From assembly GCA_036877525.1 (NCBI GenBank), contig JAZGTH010000034.1, positions 5,698,501 through 5,762,500 on the forward strand: DNA of 64,000 bases, given 5' to 3'. The position numbers and the translations under genes were made by a program. A model generated the notes under the pieces. It did not search any database. It saw only the letters and a list, made by a program, of their open reading frames with translations, and was not told the DNA's origin. Source of the DNA: Chromobotia macracanthus. Its lineage: Eukaryota > Chordata > Actinopteri > Cypriniformes > Botiidae. The number at the start of each line of letters is the position of its first letter. Positions within the stretch are counted from its first letter, which is position 1. Of this stretch, positions 32,872 through 44,505 are shown piece after piece.

Positions 32872-34190
32872 CATGTTAAGTCATGTTAACTGTGTTAAAT
32901 CTTGTTCCTGATGGTAGCAGATTGAATATGGAGTAACCTGAATGGGATGTATCCTTTATGATGCTGTAAGATCTCTCGAGGCAGCAGGAACTATGTAGGT
33001 TCTCCAAAGTTGGGAGAGGGCACCCAAGGTTTTTTTCAACAGTCCTGACGACCCTCTGAAGCTCTTTTTGCACACCCCAGTGTAACTGGAAAACCACACA
33101 GAGGCAGTAGGTAAGAATGCTCTCTATTGTGGAGTAGTAGAAGGACACCAGCAGATGCTGGGTGATGTTGTTCTCCCTGAGGATCCTCAGAAAGTAGAGT
33201 CTCTGCTGTGCCTTCTTCACCAATTATGTGGCGTTCAAGCCCCAAGTCAGGTTGAATGTGCACTCCCAGAAAAACTGAAGTCTGTGACCCTCTCCACAAA
33301 GTGCTTGCCAACGGACAACTGTTGTTCTTCCATTGTTTCTTCCTGAAATTGATGACTAACCTCTGTCTTTTATGTATTCAGGAGCAAGTTGTTGTTTCTG
33401 CACCACACTGACAGCTGCTTCACCTCGTCCCGTTAGGCCGACTCATCAGGCCCTGGGATGAGCCCCACCACTGTGGTGTCATCTGCAAATTTAAAGGTGT
33501 TGTTGGAGTGGACGGGTGCAGTCATATGCATAGAGGGTATAGAGCAGGGGGCTCAACACACAGCCCTGTGAGTGTGAAGCACAGTGTGAAGAGCTTTAGA
33601 TACAGTGTCCTCCGTAGACCTATTAGCCCTGTAGGCAAATCGATGTGGGTCAAAGGTGGGACATAGGAATGATAGGATGCGTCTCCATGCCAGTTTTTTG
33701 ACACTTCAACAGGTGGTGCTACTGGATTTTAATTGTTGAGGCTGGTAATGGACGGTATTTTGGGCAGAGGGACAATAGTGCAAGATTTCAGGCAGGGTGG
33801 AACAGCAGACTGGGATAGGGACCTGTTAAAGATTATGGTAAAGATCCTGGCCACCTGGTCTGCACACTCCTTTAGCACACGTCCATAGACACCGTCAGGG
33901 TCTGCAGCCTTTCTGGGGCTAATGGTCCTCAGTGAGAGAGTGAAATCGAAGTTGTTGTGGGCCGTTGGGTGCAGCATGGCTGTGTCGTGTGACTCTACCT
34001 CAAAGCAGACAAAGAAAAGGTTCAACTCCTCTGCCAGTGAGGTGTCATCCTGCCTGCCATACCTGCCTGCTGTTGCAGTCAAAATGATCATTTATTCTCC
34101 TCCTGTAGTCAGCCTTGGCACTTTTAATGCCTCTCTTCAGGTTGGCTTGGCCATACTGTAGAGAGCTGTCTCCAGACCTGAAGGCGATAA
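32872..34190 (-). pseudogene. Rex1/CR1-like LINE relic with internal reverse transcriptase deletion
   Basis: Minus strand: 34091-33729 gives the run-up to reverse transcriptase, with KAADPDGVYGRVLKECADQV and SCTIVPLPK. Around 33560-33490 a SQGCVLSPLLYTLYA-like motif and then an ADDTTVVGLI-like motif follow at once, so motif A and its surroundings are deleted. 33223-32876 gives the C-terminal part, with VKKAQQRLYFLRILREN and LPSGTRF. Several stops and frameshifts. It is the same family as 53669-56846, in the opposite orientation. Confidence 0.8.
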
Positions 34191-35554
34191 TATATATTAA
34201 GCATCCTGTTAAAACATGCTAGCATCCTACTGAAATGTTATTAATAGTAAATTATATTATTAATTATAAAAAATGTTGTAAATTTTTTCGGATTACACTG
34301 TATTAAAGTTATTTATACGATGGGGCTGTTAAATACATGAATATTATTTGTTCACAAAGGTTTTTAGGTGTGCAATTATTTTTAGAGAATGCATGGCTAA
34401 AGCAGTTCCAATGCAGGTCGTGAACCCATCACAGTTCCATATCACTTTGCCAAGTTAACAGATATAAAGGAAAGGTTATAGCCTTGTACGCAGTACATAG
34501 GCTATAACAAGTACATAGTGTAGTCCCCCACCCTAGAGCAGCGGTCTGCTTTGTATAAAACAGCACATTTCAACCACTCACCCATTATAAGCAGCATCCA
34601 CATTTCATCACTTGTACAAGCACGCTGTGGCTAGTCACTTAATAAGACAACAGATCGCCACCATTTAAATGTCAAAGTTTACAATTAATGAAAACGAAAA
34701 GCTTAACTTAATAAAGCATTCTCAAAACAAAATTATAAACAAATTTAACAGAATTACTAAAATAGATAAACAGAGTAAATAAACATGCACAAACACTTTA
34801 TCTTTCACTTTATGCTGATAATATGAAATGGAACAAATAGTATGCCTACTCTGTGACAGGGTTTTTCTTTATTTATTACTGTTACATTAATTTCCTGTCT
34901 TTGTGTTGTTTCCTTGTGACCTAGTTTTCCTGTGTTGTGTTGATTAGTTTCTCTGTTCACTTAGCTCATTAGTCTTCACTCAGTTTGATATATATTCTTC
35001 TTATGTTCAATGAAAAAATGAGTTCATTTGTCCTACCCCAATCATTGTTAAGGTGTGCATTTATGTTAATTCCTCATCTTCGTGCGCATATGAATTTAGA
35101 AAAATAGGCTTAAAAAAACAAAGCAAAACCACTTACAGAATTATGAACATTTCTGACCAATAATTGGCAGTCACCAAATTGTTATAAGACAGTCAGGATC
35201 ACTTTGTGACAGACAGGTCACAAAGTTTTGTCAAAGCAACAAAGTGTTGTTGAGACAGTCTAAGATCCTTTTGCCATTTAATATTATCAGGCATTACTTA
35301 ACAACAATTTGATGAAATATGTTTTGTTAGAAGTGTCACTAAAATTAGATGTCAGACTAGAAATCAGACGTTTGACCTAGGAAGAGTTAAAAAAAAGGAG
35401 GATTTCAAATAACTCATAACAGCAGACAGAAAGTACAGTCAATTGAGAAATTTGGTATTGTAGCATTCAACATAAGCCAAAGAATCTAAAAAGATTTTAC
35501 AAACGTTTCATGAAAACAAGGCAAGTTAATCAGTTTAATCAGCAATTTTGTAAA
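34191..35554. other. Unassigned non-coding stretch
   Basis: AT-rich. No gene or confident repeat; a short imperfect inverted repeat surrounds 34478-34505 ('tatagcc' and 'ggctata'). Confidence 0.4.
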
Positions 35555-36090
35555 TTAGGCGTTAAAGTACGAAGCGCTGAAAACCAACTGTATTTAAGAT
35601 TTTTATTATTATTATTATTTTTCAGCCCTACAACTGATCATGCACCTGAGAACCTATTAGACAAGGTTAACGAAGGTCGATTGGAATGAAACTTGTGGGT
35701 ATGTTTGACTCATGACCTTAATGGTCAGTAAGAATTTTCAAAGAAATCGGCTACAAGGGGGTGCTATCTTGTTCTGAACAACTTTGCCTTAAGAACCACT
35801 GTTCAATCAAATCAGCCTTCAAATGTTTGAAAAACCTACTTTTGCAAACTAGTTCTATGTTTTCCACTCAACTTCAATAAAACAAGTGCAGTACAATTAT
35901 CTAGACTCTCTCGGTCAATTATCAAAAAAGTTGAACTTTCGCATTTGAAAAGCTATAATGGGCATTTCAGAAAAAGGGTGTGGCCAGGTGTACCAAATAA
36001 GTCTACAATCTATTTCGTAAACAGAACATCTGCCGATCACGAAACTAAGGCGGGAACCCCGATAATCGCTGCTTGCAATTATATTTATTA
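35555..36090 (+). repeat. Dispersed repeat, family B (copy 5, fullest)
   Basis: Begins 'ggcgttaaagtacgaagcgc', carries a TTATTATTATT run and 'caactgatcatgcacctgag', and ends 'cgctgcttgcaattatattt'. No coding sequence. Directly followed by the 'tattagtggtgcttgtgaag' module that borders the inverted-ended element at 36131. Confidence 0.6.
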
Positions 36091-36130
36091 TTAGTGGTGC
36101 TTGTGAAGCACAATGTGTGCCAAATTTCAA

Positions 36131-37197
36131 ATGAAAATGCAAAGTCCATTTGCAATTGCATTTCCCACATCTTGCGTATTACAACCCGGTCATATTTAAA
36201 TCACAACAGCAATTACCTGTTCGCGATTTCATTTCCTCTGCATTGCGTACTAAATGTGCCAAAACTCAAACACTATTGCAATTCTCTTGCATTTGCATTT
36301 ACGACGCCTGCACACAAATCTGGCAATCAGTATCATGGGTGGGACTATACTATAGGGCATGTTTGTGTTAGTAAATGATGTCACTCACAGCCGACCACAT
36401 TCTGGTGGTTTTGCGGTCAGTGTGTGGGACAGAAATGTGATGAACTAAAGATTAGAGCCCAGTAAATCCTTGAAAATCCTTATTTAAGGGCATCCATGAG
36501 GTAGGGATTTCTTAAGAGCATTGCAACGAACAGCTTAACTGTCACTGTTACCTAAGTGTTCAAATTAAGCATTTCGCGATAAATTCTGTCAATACATGGC
36601 AACAGAGAAGCGGCTGCTATATTTAGGAATTCGCCCACAGTAAATGGAACACACCCCGCTGAGGCGTACAATCATGATTTGAGAAAACTTGAGCAGGTTT
36701 TTTCTCACACAGTTACTCAAAGCCTTTATAAACACATTGTGCTGTATTTATTCACGTCACAGACACCCAAATGATCTGTGAACTGTGAATGGGAACATAT
36801 AAATGAATCACTAGTGATCGCCGACACCGTTTTCCTCTATTGTTTGAGCTGCAAAGAGACAGTGCATCGTTTTTAATTCTGCTACACAGACATTTGCACC
36901 CTAAATAGTCCACTTACTGCCACCTATTATTAACACTGTTACAACAAAAATATTTAAGCCAAACTGATTTACTTGACTGCCTAGATACTGTAACATCAAA
37001 GTAATGATTTGTAGCATTCAGCACAATAGTCTGTTCCTAATATTTTCCCTCCTGATCGTTGACCATGAGTGACGTCACTTTCCAACGTCACTTTCCAACA
37101 CAATCACAGCCCATAGTACAGTCCCACCCCTGACACCGATTGACAGGTTTCTGTGAAGACATCGTAAATGCAAATGCAAATGGACTTTGCGTTTCCA
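36131..37197. mobile_element. Non-autonomous DNA element with long inverted ends
   Basis: 36131-36163 and 37166-37197 are inverted repeats with about three mismatches over 33 bases, centred on GCAAAGTCCATTTGC. A longer inverted match links 36285-36362 with 37106-37175, including 'ggtgggact.tactat.ggc' in one arm. The left arm therefore has an extra 120 bp between two matches. No transposase frame is present; the small frames are not recognisable. Outer flanks (36085-36115 and 37325-37350) carry a second inverted module around GTGGTGCTTG. No target duplication could be confirmed. Confidence 0.65.
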
Positions 37198-37312
37198 TAA
37201 GCCATGTTTTAGTATATCTATCATGCTAAGTCATGCTAAGTCATGCAAGCATCATGCTAAGTCACGCAAGCATCATGGTAACTTCATGTTAAGTCATGCT
37301 AACATTGTTTAA
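37198..37312. repeat. Short tandem array of 'CATGCTAAGT' type units
   Basis: Repeated 'catgctaagt' and 'catgcaagcat' in tandem; related to 25166-25435. Confidence 0.8.
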
Positions 37313-38474
37313 ATATTCCAGAGTTTTGGCACGGCAAGCACCACTCACATTTTCTTCTAGTTATTATTTTCATAATGATACAGGCCAAACTAATAAATTG
37401 TAAGTAATACTAGTTGGTACAGTTTGCCATGTCTGCTTATTCTACTTTGTTTTTTAAAGGGATTGTTGTGCATTTTTTGTAATACCTGGCAACCCTTCAC
37501 CTTCAAAAGTGGGAAGAGAGTTAAGAGAGCAGTAGAATGCAAAGTGAACGGCAGCTACAGTTTGTGCTGAGTCAGGCTTGTACCCAAAAAGGTCAGCAGT
37601 TCAATTCCTAATGACAACAGGAAACAAATGAGGTGCCCTTGAGCAAGGCACCTTACCCACAATTGCTCCCAGAGTGCCAGGGCCAGTAGTATCAAGCAAC
37701 ATATGCTGTTCAGTTCTCAATATATAGGGACTTAGCCTCAGGTATAGGATGTTCATTCTTGTTCATTGAACACACCTCTTGTGTATAAAAAGAGGCAGCA
37801 AAAAAAACTTGTTACTCGTGAAGTTACTCGTGTGCCAGCAACTTCACATTATTTATGGCTTTTTTCTATTTCTATAACAGAGTCATTCCTAGGATATTGC
37901 TTGAACTGCAGTTCAATGGCTGTTGTATATGACACAAAAACAAAGCAAACTGTAGCAAAGTATTTGTTGCAACCATATACAATGACTGCTGTATGTTACA
38001 GTCCCAAATAATCCATGAGAAATAAGACATGGACAGACCATTTCTTTACTTAAATTTTTAGTGCCAAAGCTGCATAGTCAAGCCTGCAGGCTGCCAATTC
38101 ACTCATTTTAATTACCTTCATGTAATACCAAACCTGTATGATTTCTTGGTAGCACTTTATTTTACAGTCATGTGCATACTATCTACTTACTGCATAACTG
38201 TGTAATTACTAGGTACCATGCCCGAACTTAACCTAACCCATATTAAGTACATTATATATAAGTTACCAGTATTTTCTTGGGTGTGTTTACTGTGCATTTT
38301 ATTAATCACCAAAGATAAATGTTCATTTTCAGGTATGCTAAACCTTTAAATATTTTAAGGGAGTCTGTACTTGTGTTTTTATTCTGGTCAACTTTCACTT
38401 ACTCCACTACATTTCCAAAATAAAATGTATACTTTTCCTCCAATACATTTTCCCAAGCATACGTCTTACTACAA
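37313..38474. other. Non-coding stretch containing a reverse family A fragment
   Basis: 37592-37682 is family A in reverse ('cagcagttcaattcc', 'gaggtgcccttgagcaaggc', 'acaattgctccca'). The rest is AT-rich. The 81-codon + frame at 37766-38011 has no recognised domain. Confidence 0.5.
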
Positions 38475-38612
38475 AATCAGGCACAAGCGGTAAACAGGCA
38501 AATGTCAAGACAGGAAGCAATCAATCACAAAATCCAGAATACCAAATTCAATAATCAGAGCAGGCAGCAAACAGGCAAAATGTATAAACAATCCAAGTCA
38601 AAACAGGTAATC
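38475..38612 (-). mobile_element. Partial LTR fused directly to integrase (fourth gypsy copy)
   Basis: This segment matches the middle of the LTR at 41336-41795; 'cacaaaatccagaata', 'cagcaaacaggcaa' and 'tataaacaatc.aagtcaaa' are shared in order. It joins the integrase frame at about 38612, with no 3' integrase end, polypurine tract or LTR start between them. Confidence 0.75.
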
Positions 38613-40700
38613 CATTGAGGATGATAACTGGAGGTTAAGCTCACATTGATCTCTAGACTCTTGAACAGGAACGACCATACTCTGGAGGTGAACTGTGGGC
38701 CTCGATCAGAAACCATGTCCTTGGGTAGACCATAGAATCTAAATACATTATTGAGTAGCATTTCAGCGGTTTCGAATGCAGAGGGGAGCTTGGGCAGCGG
38801 GATGAGGCGGCAGGCTTTAGAGAATCGATCTACTATGGTGAGTATGGTGGTGTTTCCAAGGGAATTGGGCAGATCTGTGATGAAATCAATGGCTATGTGG
38901 GACCAAGGGCGTTGAGGTGTGGGCAGAGGCTGTAATAGTCCTGCTGGAAGCTGTCTAGGTGTTTTGGAGGTTTGACAAATGGTACAATTCTTTATGAAAG
39001 ATGTGGTATCGGAAGAAAGGGTAGGCCACCAGAATCTGTTCTGTAGAAGATGAATGGTTGCTGTGATACCTGCATGACCAGAGCTGGGTGATTCATGAAT
39101 CTGGGTTAATAGATGTTTTCAAAAGGGTTCAGGAACAAAGATGAGATTATCAGGACATTCGGAGGGTGGTGGATCTTGACTGTTAGCTTGGTTAATCTCA
39201 GTAATTATATCCCATTGCACGGGCACTACTAGGAGTCTTTCTGGAACGATACTCTCTGGGTACCCTGGATGATAAGTAACAGTGAAATTGGCATATGGGT
39301 ACATCTTAGGAGGTGAACTGTGACATTGAGAGAGAATGGCACCAACTCCAATATTAGATGCATCGACCTCTACAATGAAGGGTAACTCAGGATCAGGATG
39401 TCGAAGGATGGGAGCAGTAGTAAAACGTGACTTAAGATCTTGAAAGGAAGCTTAGGCTTCAGACGACCAGATCAACGTGGAGGTTTTCTGTTTGGTTAAA
39501 GCTGTCAAAGGTGCAGCTACTGAACTAAATCCCCTGATGAACCTTCTATAGAAATGTGCAAACCCCAGAAAATATTGAAGCTCCTTCACTGTGCGTGGTC
39601 GTGGCCATTCAGATACAGCACTCACTTTACGTTCATCCATGGCGACCCCCTCTTGGCTGATTATGTATCCTAGAAAGAGGCATTACTGGAATAGAATTCA
39701 CACTTTTATTCTTTAACATAGAGCTGATGCTAAATACGCTTGAGGACAGCTCTGACATGTTGTGTGTGTTCCTCCAGAGTACTGGAGTAAATCAGGATAT
39801 CGTCAATATAGATGTTAACCCACTTCTTGAGCATGTCCCTGAAGATGTCATTCATAAAAGACTGGAACACAGAAGGGCTGTTAGCTAAGGCATCACCAGG
39901 TACTCGTAATGTCCGTTGGTAGTTGAAAAAGCTGTTTTTCACTCGCCCCACTTGCGTATGTGAACCAGATTATAGGCACTGCGTAAATCCAACTTTGTGT
40001 AATACTTTGCCTTGCGGAGTTGTTCTAAAGTGGCAGGAACCAAGGGAAAAAGATAACCGAACTTGACAGTGACCTTGAAATGATAATATCATTTAAGCCT
40101 CAATGCAGGGTCACAGACCTCCGTCCTTCTTTTTGAAGGAGAAAAACCCCGCTGCCACAGGAGAACTAGAAGAGCAAATGAAACCCATGGCCAATTCCTC
40201 TTCAGTGTAGGTTTTCATAGCCTCTGATTCAGAATGAGAAGATTCTTCCTTTGGGTAAAGCTGATAAGTCGACTGCACAATCTGTGGGTCTGTGCGGGGG
40301 GAGTTGAGAAGCTCCTTTCTTGCTGAATGCTTCCACTAAGTCTGTGTATTCGTTAGGTAAGGCTGAAGCGATTTCTGGAACCTCATCCTGAAGAGCTTAC
40401 TGAGGAGGTAAACGAGAAACGTTAGCTAGACAACGATCATAACAGGATGTGCCCCATTTTGTGATTTGACCCTCCTTCCAAGAGATAACTGGGTTATGTG
40501 TGCGTAGCCACGGCAGTCCAAGAACTAATGGATGATGAGGTGATGAAATGACATAGAACTGAATCTCTTCTGTGTGTAGTGCTCCTACTTGCAGAATTTG
40601 TGGGAGATGAAATTTCCAGCTACCCTGGAATCTATTAGCGTTGGTGTGGTTATAGTATTACTAGCGATGGTAAACTCTACTAGGATACAGATAGTTGAAG
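38613..40700 (-). pseudogene. Ty3/gypsy pol remnant: protease, reverse transcriptase, RNase H, integrase
   Basis: Minus strand, in order. Protease around 40660-40480 has LIDSRVAGNFIS; Gly after Asp-Ser is replaced by Arg. Reverse transcriptase has a YIDDILIYSS box in the frame 39951-39730. The connection region 39640-39452 has VKELQYFLGFAHFYRRFI. The RNase H end to integrase link is at 39304-39119. Integrase follows, with a zinc-binding H...H...C...C arrangement near 39095-38980, a first catalytic Asp in AIDFITDLP near 38880, and a second in VSDRGPQF at 38705. The frame stops at SSYHPQ, before the catalytic Glu. Multiple frameshifts occur. Confidence 0.8.
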
Positions 40701-41330
40701 AGCGAGTAGAGGGAACTTTAACTGAACTCACCAATTGTGAATTTCTCGGGGGTCGAACAGGACAGGAGTACTTGAGGTGACCAGGTTGTCTACAGTATAA
40801 ACATAAGTGTTGCCGTCTTCGGCGTTCTCACTCCTCGGGAGTATGACAAGTAAATCTAAGCTGCATTGGTTCAGGGCAATCAACATCTCCGTGCATGAGG
40901 ATGGGAGTAGAATGAATGGAGCGTTGTGAGCGAATTAAGTTGTCTGTTTGGATGGTAAGCTCTATGAAGGCACCTTCATCTCAACAGGCCAGCTCCGACT
41001 GGAGTTCCTGAAGAAAGCCCCTCCGTAACAGAAGTTTTAGTGTATCCTCTACCCAGTCAGTTTGAGCCACAAGCGTTCGGAATGAAAGGGCATATTCAGT
41101 TGCTGTATTTCCTACCTGAGTGAGAGTCAGGAGTTGCTCTCTGGGACATCTCCTGCTAGCGGGATGTTCAAAAATCTCTCCGAAGTTTTTAAGGAGTAAT
41201 AGAGAGCAGGTTGTTGGGTAATGAACAATGAGCATTGGAGGCGGAAACCCTTACATTTGGAGGGGTCACTGTCAAACTTCTCAGGGAAAGCTCAGGAAAG
41301 AGATCTGTGCTGGATCGTTGGCTGGCGAAG
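40701..41330 (-). pseudogene. Ty3/gypsy gag remnant with intact zinc knuckle
   Basis: Minus strand: the frame 41235-40981 carries the gag domain motif TQVGNTATEYALSFRTLV. Near 40790-40745 the sequence reads CLYCRQPGHLKYSC, a complete CX2CX4HX4C knuckle. Gag forms the particle and binds RNA in this family. Frame changes separate the parts. It lies between the 5' LTR and the protease, as expected. Confidence 0.75.
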
Positions 41331-41335
41331 TCTTC

Positions 41336-41795
41336 TGTAATGATGGACTAGTCACATGAGGATCCATTTGCAGCATTTATTAACATAGTCAGACAGGCAG
41401 GGTCAAATAACAACAAACAAGGTTAGCAGGGGCTAGGCAAAGGCAAAACAGTACAAGGGCAACAGGCAAAGGTTGAGGCAGACAGCAAACAATCACAAAA
41501 TCCAGAATAACAAATCCAATAATCGGGGCAGTCAGCAAACAGGCAAGAAAGTATAAACAATCAAAGTCAAAGCAGATAATCCAACACAACCAAAAAACGC
41601 TCAGAACTGTAGCCGGGACAAAACAAGACTTCGCAAAGAATGCATGTTAGCAAGGGTTTTATACAAGGAAGGCAATCCCAAGTAAGAAGTATTATGGGAA
41701 TTGTAGTCCAATTAGAATTAAATACCGGTTAGTACTCCGGTGACTGTTCCCTCAGGTGGCATGGAGGAGGTAGAGCAGAGACCTCCTCTGTAACA
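41336..41795 (-). mobile_element. 5' LTR of the fourth gypsy copy
   Basis: 460 bp. On the minus strand it begins TGTTACAG and ends CATTACA. Gag follows on the same strand. A TATA-like 'tgtataaaac' and an AATAAA-like 'taataaatgct' lie in usual LTR positions on the minus strand. The partial partner is at 38475-38612. Confidence 0.75.
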
Positions 41796-42389
41796 ATATC
41801 AGACAAAACAATTTAACTAATATTTTTGTAATGTAATTTTACTCAAGTGTGGCTTTTCAGGTACTTTATCCACCACATTTTTAATTCACTTTTTATTTTT
41901 ATTTAATTTAAATTTGTTACTCCAGTTTAGTAGTTTAGCTGTAGGTGTTCACTACACTGCTACACTATTACACTACTGATGGTAATTTTTTTTCAATATG
42001 TTTGCCACTCTACGGAATATTCTTCTTTATGCAGTTTGCAGATGTATTGCGAAATTTGTTGGAAATGAGAGACATACCTAACTGCCAACAACCACTAACA
42101 TCACAGCCTTAAAGCTATTGTCAAAGAACCTTTTACACACCTCAAGGTGCCGTGTTACCTACATACACTATTCGAAAATGTATTTTAGTTGCTTTTTTGG
42201 TTTATTAAATATTTTTATGTATTCGTTTTAGTTAAGGATGATTTTGATTACACAGCCAAAACACTTGGGCTGGTATAATAGAAAAGATGTTGCATTCAAA
42301 CTTCATAAGCTAATGAGTTTTTTCCTGTGATAGCATCCATTTTGCCCATTTGGACACTGTTTTACATCCCAATAATATGAAGTGGACAT
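41796..42389. other. Unassigned non-coding stretch
   Basis: AT-rich. No gene or repeat recognised. Confidence 0.4.
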
Positions 42390-42881
42390 CAGGGCTGGGC
42401 AAAAATATTTGACTAATTGTTAAACGCGGTCGATTCGATATTGATTATCAAAATCTTTCTCTTTTTCTTTCATATACATCAGCAAGCATTGAACATACAG
42501 TAAGAGATCATTAAAGTGAATCTTATTGCTACTACTAGTCCTCTCTAGATGTCCCTTTTTTACGGATGTGCCCCATTTTAACGGGATGTTACAACAGAGA
42601 GCCAATCATTCATTAATTGCTTAATTAACATGGTGGACACAGGTGTGTCATCAAATTTAACACCACCTTTACATAAAAGTCCAGTAATGACACATAAAAA
42701 TAATAATTTTAGATTTTGCAAGAACGGCTAATATCCTGTTGACAAGAGCAAAGCCATATAAATTATTTTGAACAATCTGAACTATAGGATGTGTATTAAA
42801 TCTATATTTATTGAATCGAATCAAATCAAGAGCTTGTGAATTGAAATAGAAACATAACATCTTAATCGATACCCAGCCCTA
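42390..42881. mobile_element. hAT-like MITE with 8-bp target site duplication
   Basis: 492 bp. The left end reads CAGGGCTGGGC; the right end, reversed, reads TAGGGCTGGGT. The flanks GTGGACAT (42382-42389) and GTTGACAT (42882-42889) match 7 of 8, as expected for an 8-bp hAT target duplication with one later change. The interior has no transposase. CAGGGCTGGG-type ends are common to vertebrate hAT non-autonomous families. Confidence 0.8.
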
Positions 42882-42889
42882 GTTGACAT

Positions 42890-43886
42890 AAACAAAATCC
42901 TTGTGTATGCTTGTATTTCTCAACAAGAACGCTACAATATAAAGATGATAACTATCCGCTAACTCAAGTGTTTATGTATGTGGATGTAGTTTGTTGAGCT
43001 TTATACAGGTTTTTTTTTTCCCTTTCACTCTGGATGAGTTCAAACACTTTGTTCTGTATTTTATTAACTAAAAACAGGTTATAATATAAGTTTAGTCTAT
43101 AACCTTGTTTTAAAATGGTTAACAAAATCAATTTAAAAAATCAATATCGATAAAAAAACCTCTTATTAACCTTCTTTTAAATTAACTGAATATTAGTTTT
43201 TATGAGCTCAAAAACAATCATTTTCAACAAACAAAAATATCATTTAGTTATTAACAATTAGAAACATGTTTGTTATTACATATTTATGTTAATGTTTATC
43301 ATTATATACTAAACCAAACTGGTGGTGATTTAAAAAAAGAGAGACCCCCGGTGTAAACATTGCTTTTTTTTTTTTTTTTAGTAAGATAACATCGTACATA
43401 TATATTTAGAGCACTTCACTTAGTGACTGCTGTTATCAGGGCATAGAGACTTTCAACCAGCAAAACAAAAAAATCGCATTTAGGATTTCATCAACTGTTT
43501 AAAGTTTGCAAGACACAATAATAAACAGCACACCTGGCTTAACACAAAACAGATAGGGGTTCACAACAAACCTTAATTAAAATGATGGGGGGAATTTCAG
43601 CCTAATATTGCCCTGCCAACACTGATAATGTCTTACGTGTCATCAAGATACACCACTGAAAACGCCATCGGACTGAAGAGCAAGAGCGATAAAACTACAA
43701 ATACACACAAGAGTCTGATTATAACAGGAATAATGTGTGAGAAAGATGTAACGATTAATGTGATAAATGTAGTACCCACTCTCAGACACGCCACCCCTCC
43801 GCGTGAGAACAGTCTCAACAGGAAACACCAGCAGACACCTTCTGCGCATGTCCAGTGAACTGCGCCGCGATTCCCTACACAAAAGC
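42890..43886. other. Unassigned non-coding stretch
   Basis: AT-rich up to about 43600, then more balanced. Open frames at 43628-43995 on both strands overlap one another and are not recognised as protein. Could hold regulatory DNA of the downstream gene; nothing specific is visible. Confidence 0.35.
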
Positions 43887-44505
43887 TGTGTCCGAAATCG
43901 CCCCCATCCCCTATAAAGTTGACTATATAGGATGTCTGCCATTTTGTATTGTTGTCCGAATTCTGAATGAACGCCTCATTCCTACATTCGTTCACTACTA
44001 TTTACCCACAATGCATTCTGATTTTGAGTGTACATCCGATGTTCCAATGCGAGACGGCCGCCGCTGACAGTAAACACTCCGAAAATGTTTGTTCTTGTTT
44101 ACCGTTATTTTCTCTTTTTTTAAACAAACGGACTAATTAAATATAACATATAGTATAGACAATGTAAACGGCATGACATCAGCTTCACATTCTCTCTAGT
44201 GTTTTTATTCGTTTCATTTTAAAATATACTTATTAAATGTAGTAAACAAACACTACTTTATTTGTACTTTTATATGTAGTAAATGTGGCAAACAATGAGA
44301 GAATGAACTTAACCGTTTTACGATGCAGTCCGCAAGAGGATCGACGTAATGTTTATAGCGAAAATGTCCGCGACAGTACTCTCTGACGATGATTTCAGTG
44401 TCTGAAATCGCTTACTCGTTTTCGTTCAACTTCTTCCCCATATTGGGGACTAAAATGTCATTCGTTTTAAAGAGAATAGTGAACAAATGAGCGTTTTCAG
44501 ACACA
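43887..44505. mobile_element. Short inverted-ended element upstream of the epimerase-like gene
   Basis: The ends TGTGTCCGAAATCGC (43887) and, reversed, TGTGTCTGAAAACGC (44505) match 13 of 15. A second internal start, GTGTCTGAAATCGC at 44397, suggests a smaller element nested at 44397-44505. 'cccacaatgcattc' at about 44005 is a motif often seen inside such fish elements. The 8-bp flanks agree only 5 of 8, so insertion boundaries are uncertain. It ends about 0.33 kb before the CpG-rich promoter candidate. Confidence 0.5.

Noticed and set aside
43628..43995. Overlapping open frames on both strands upstream of the epimerase-like gene
   Set aside because: Mutually antisense, partly within an inverted-ended element, no domain.
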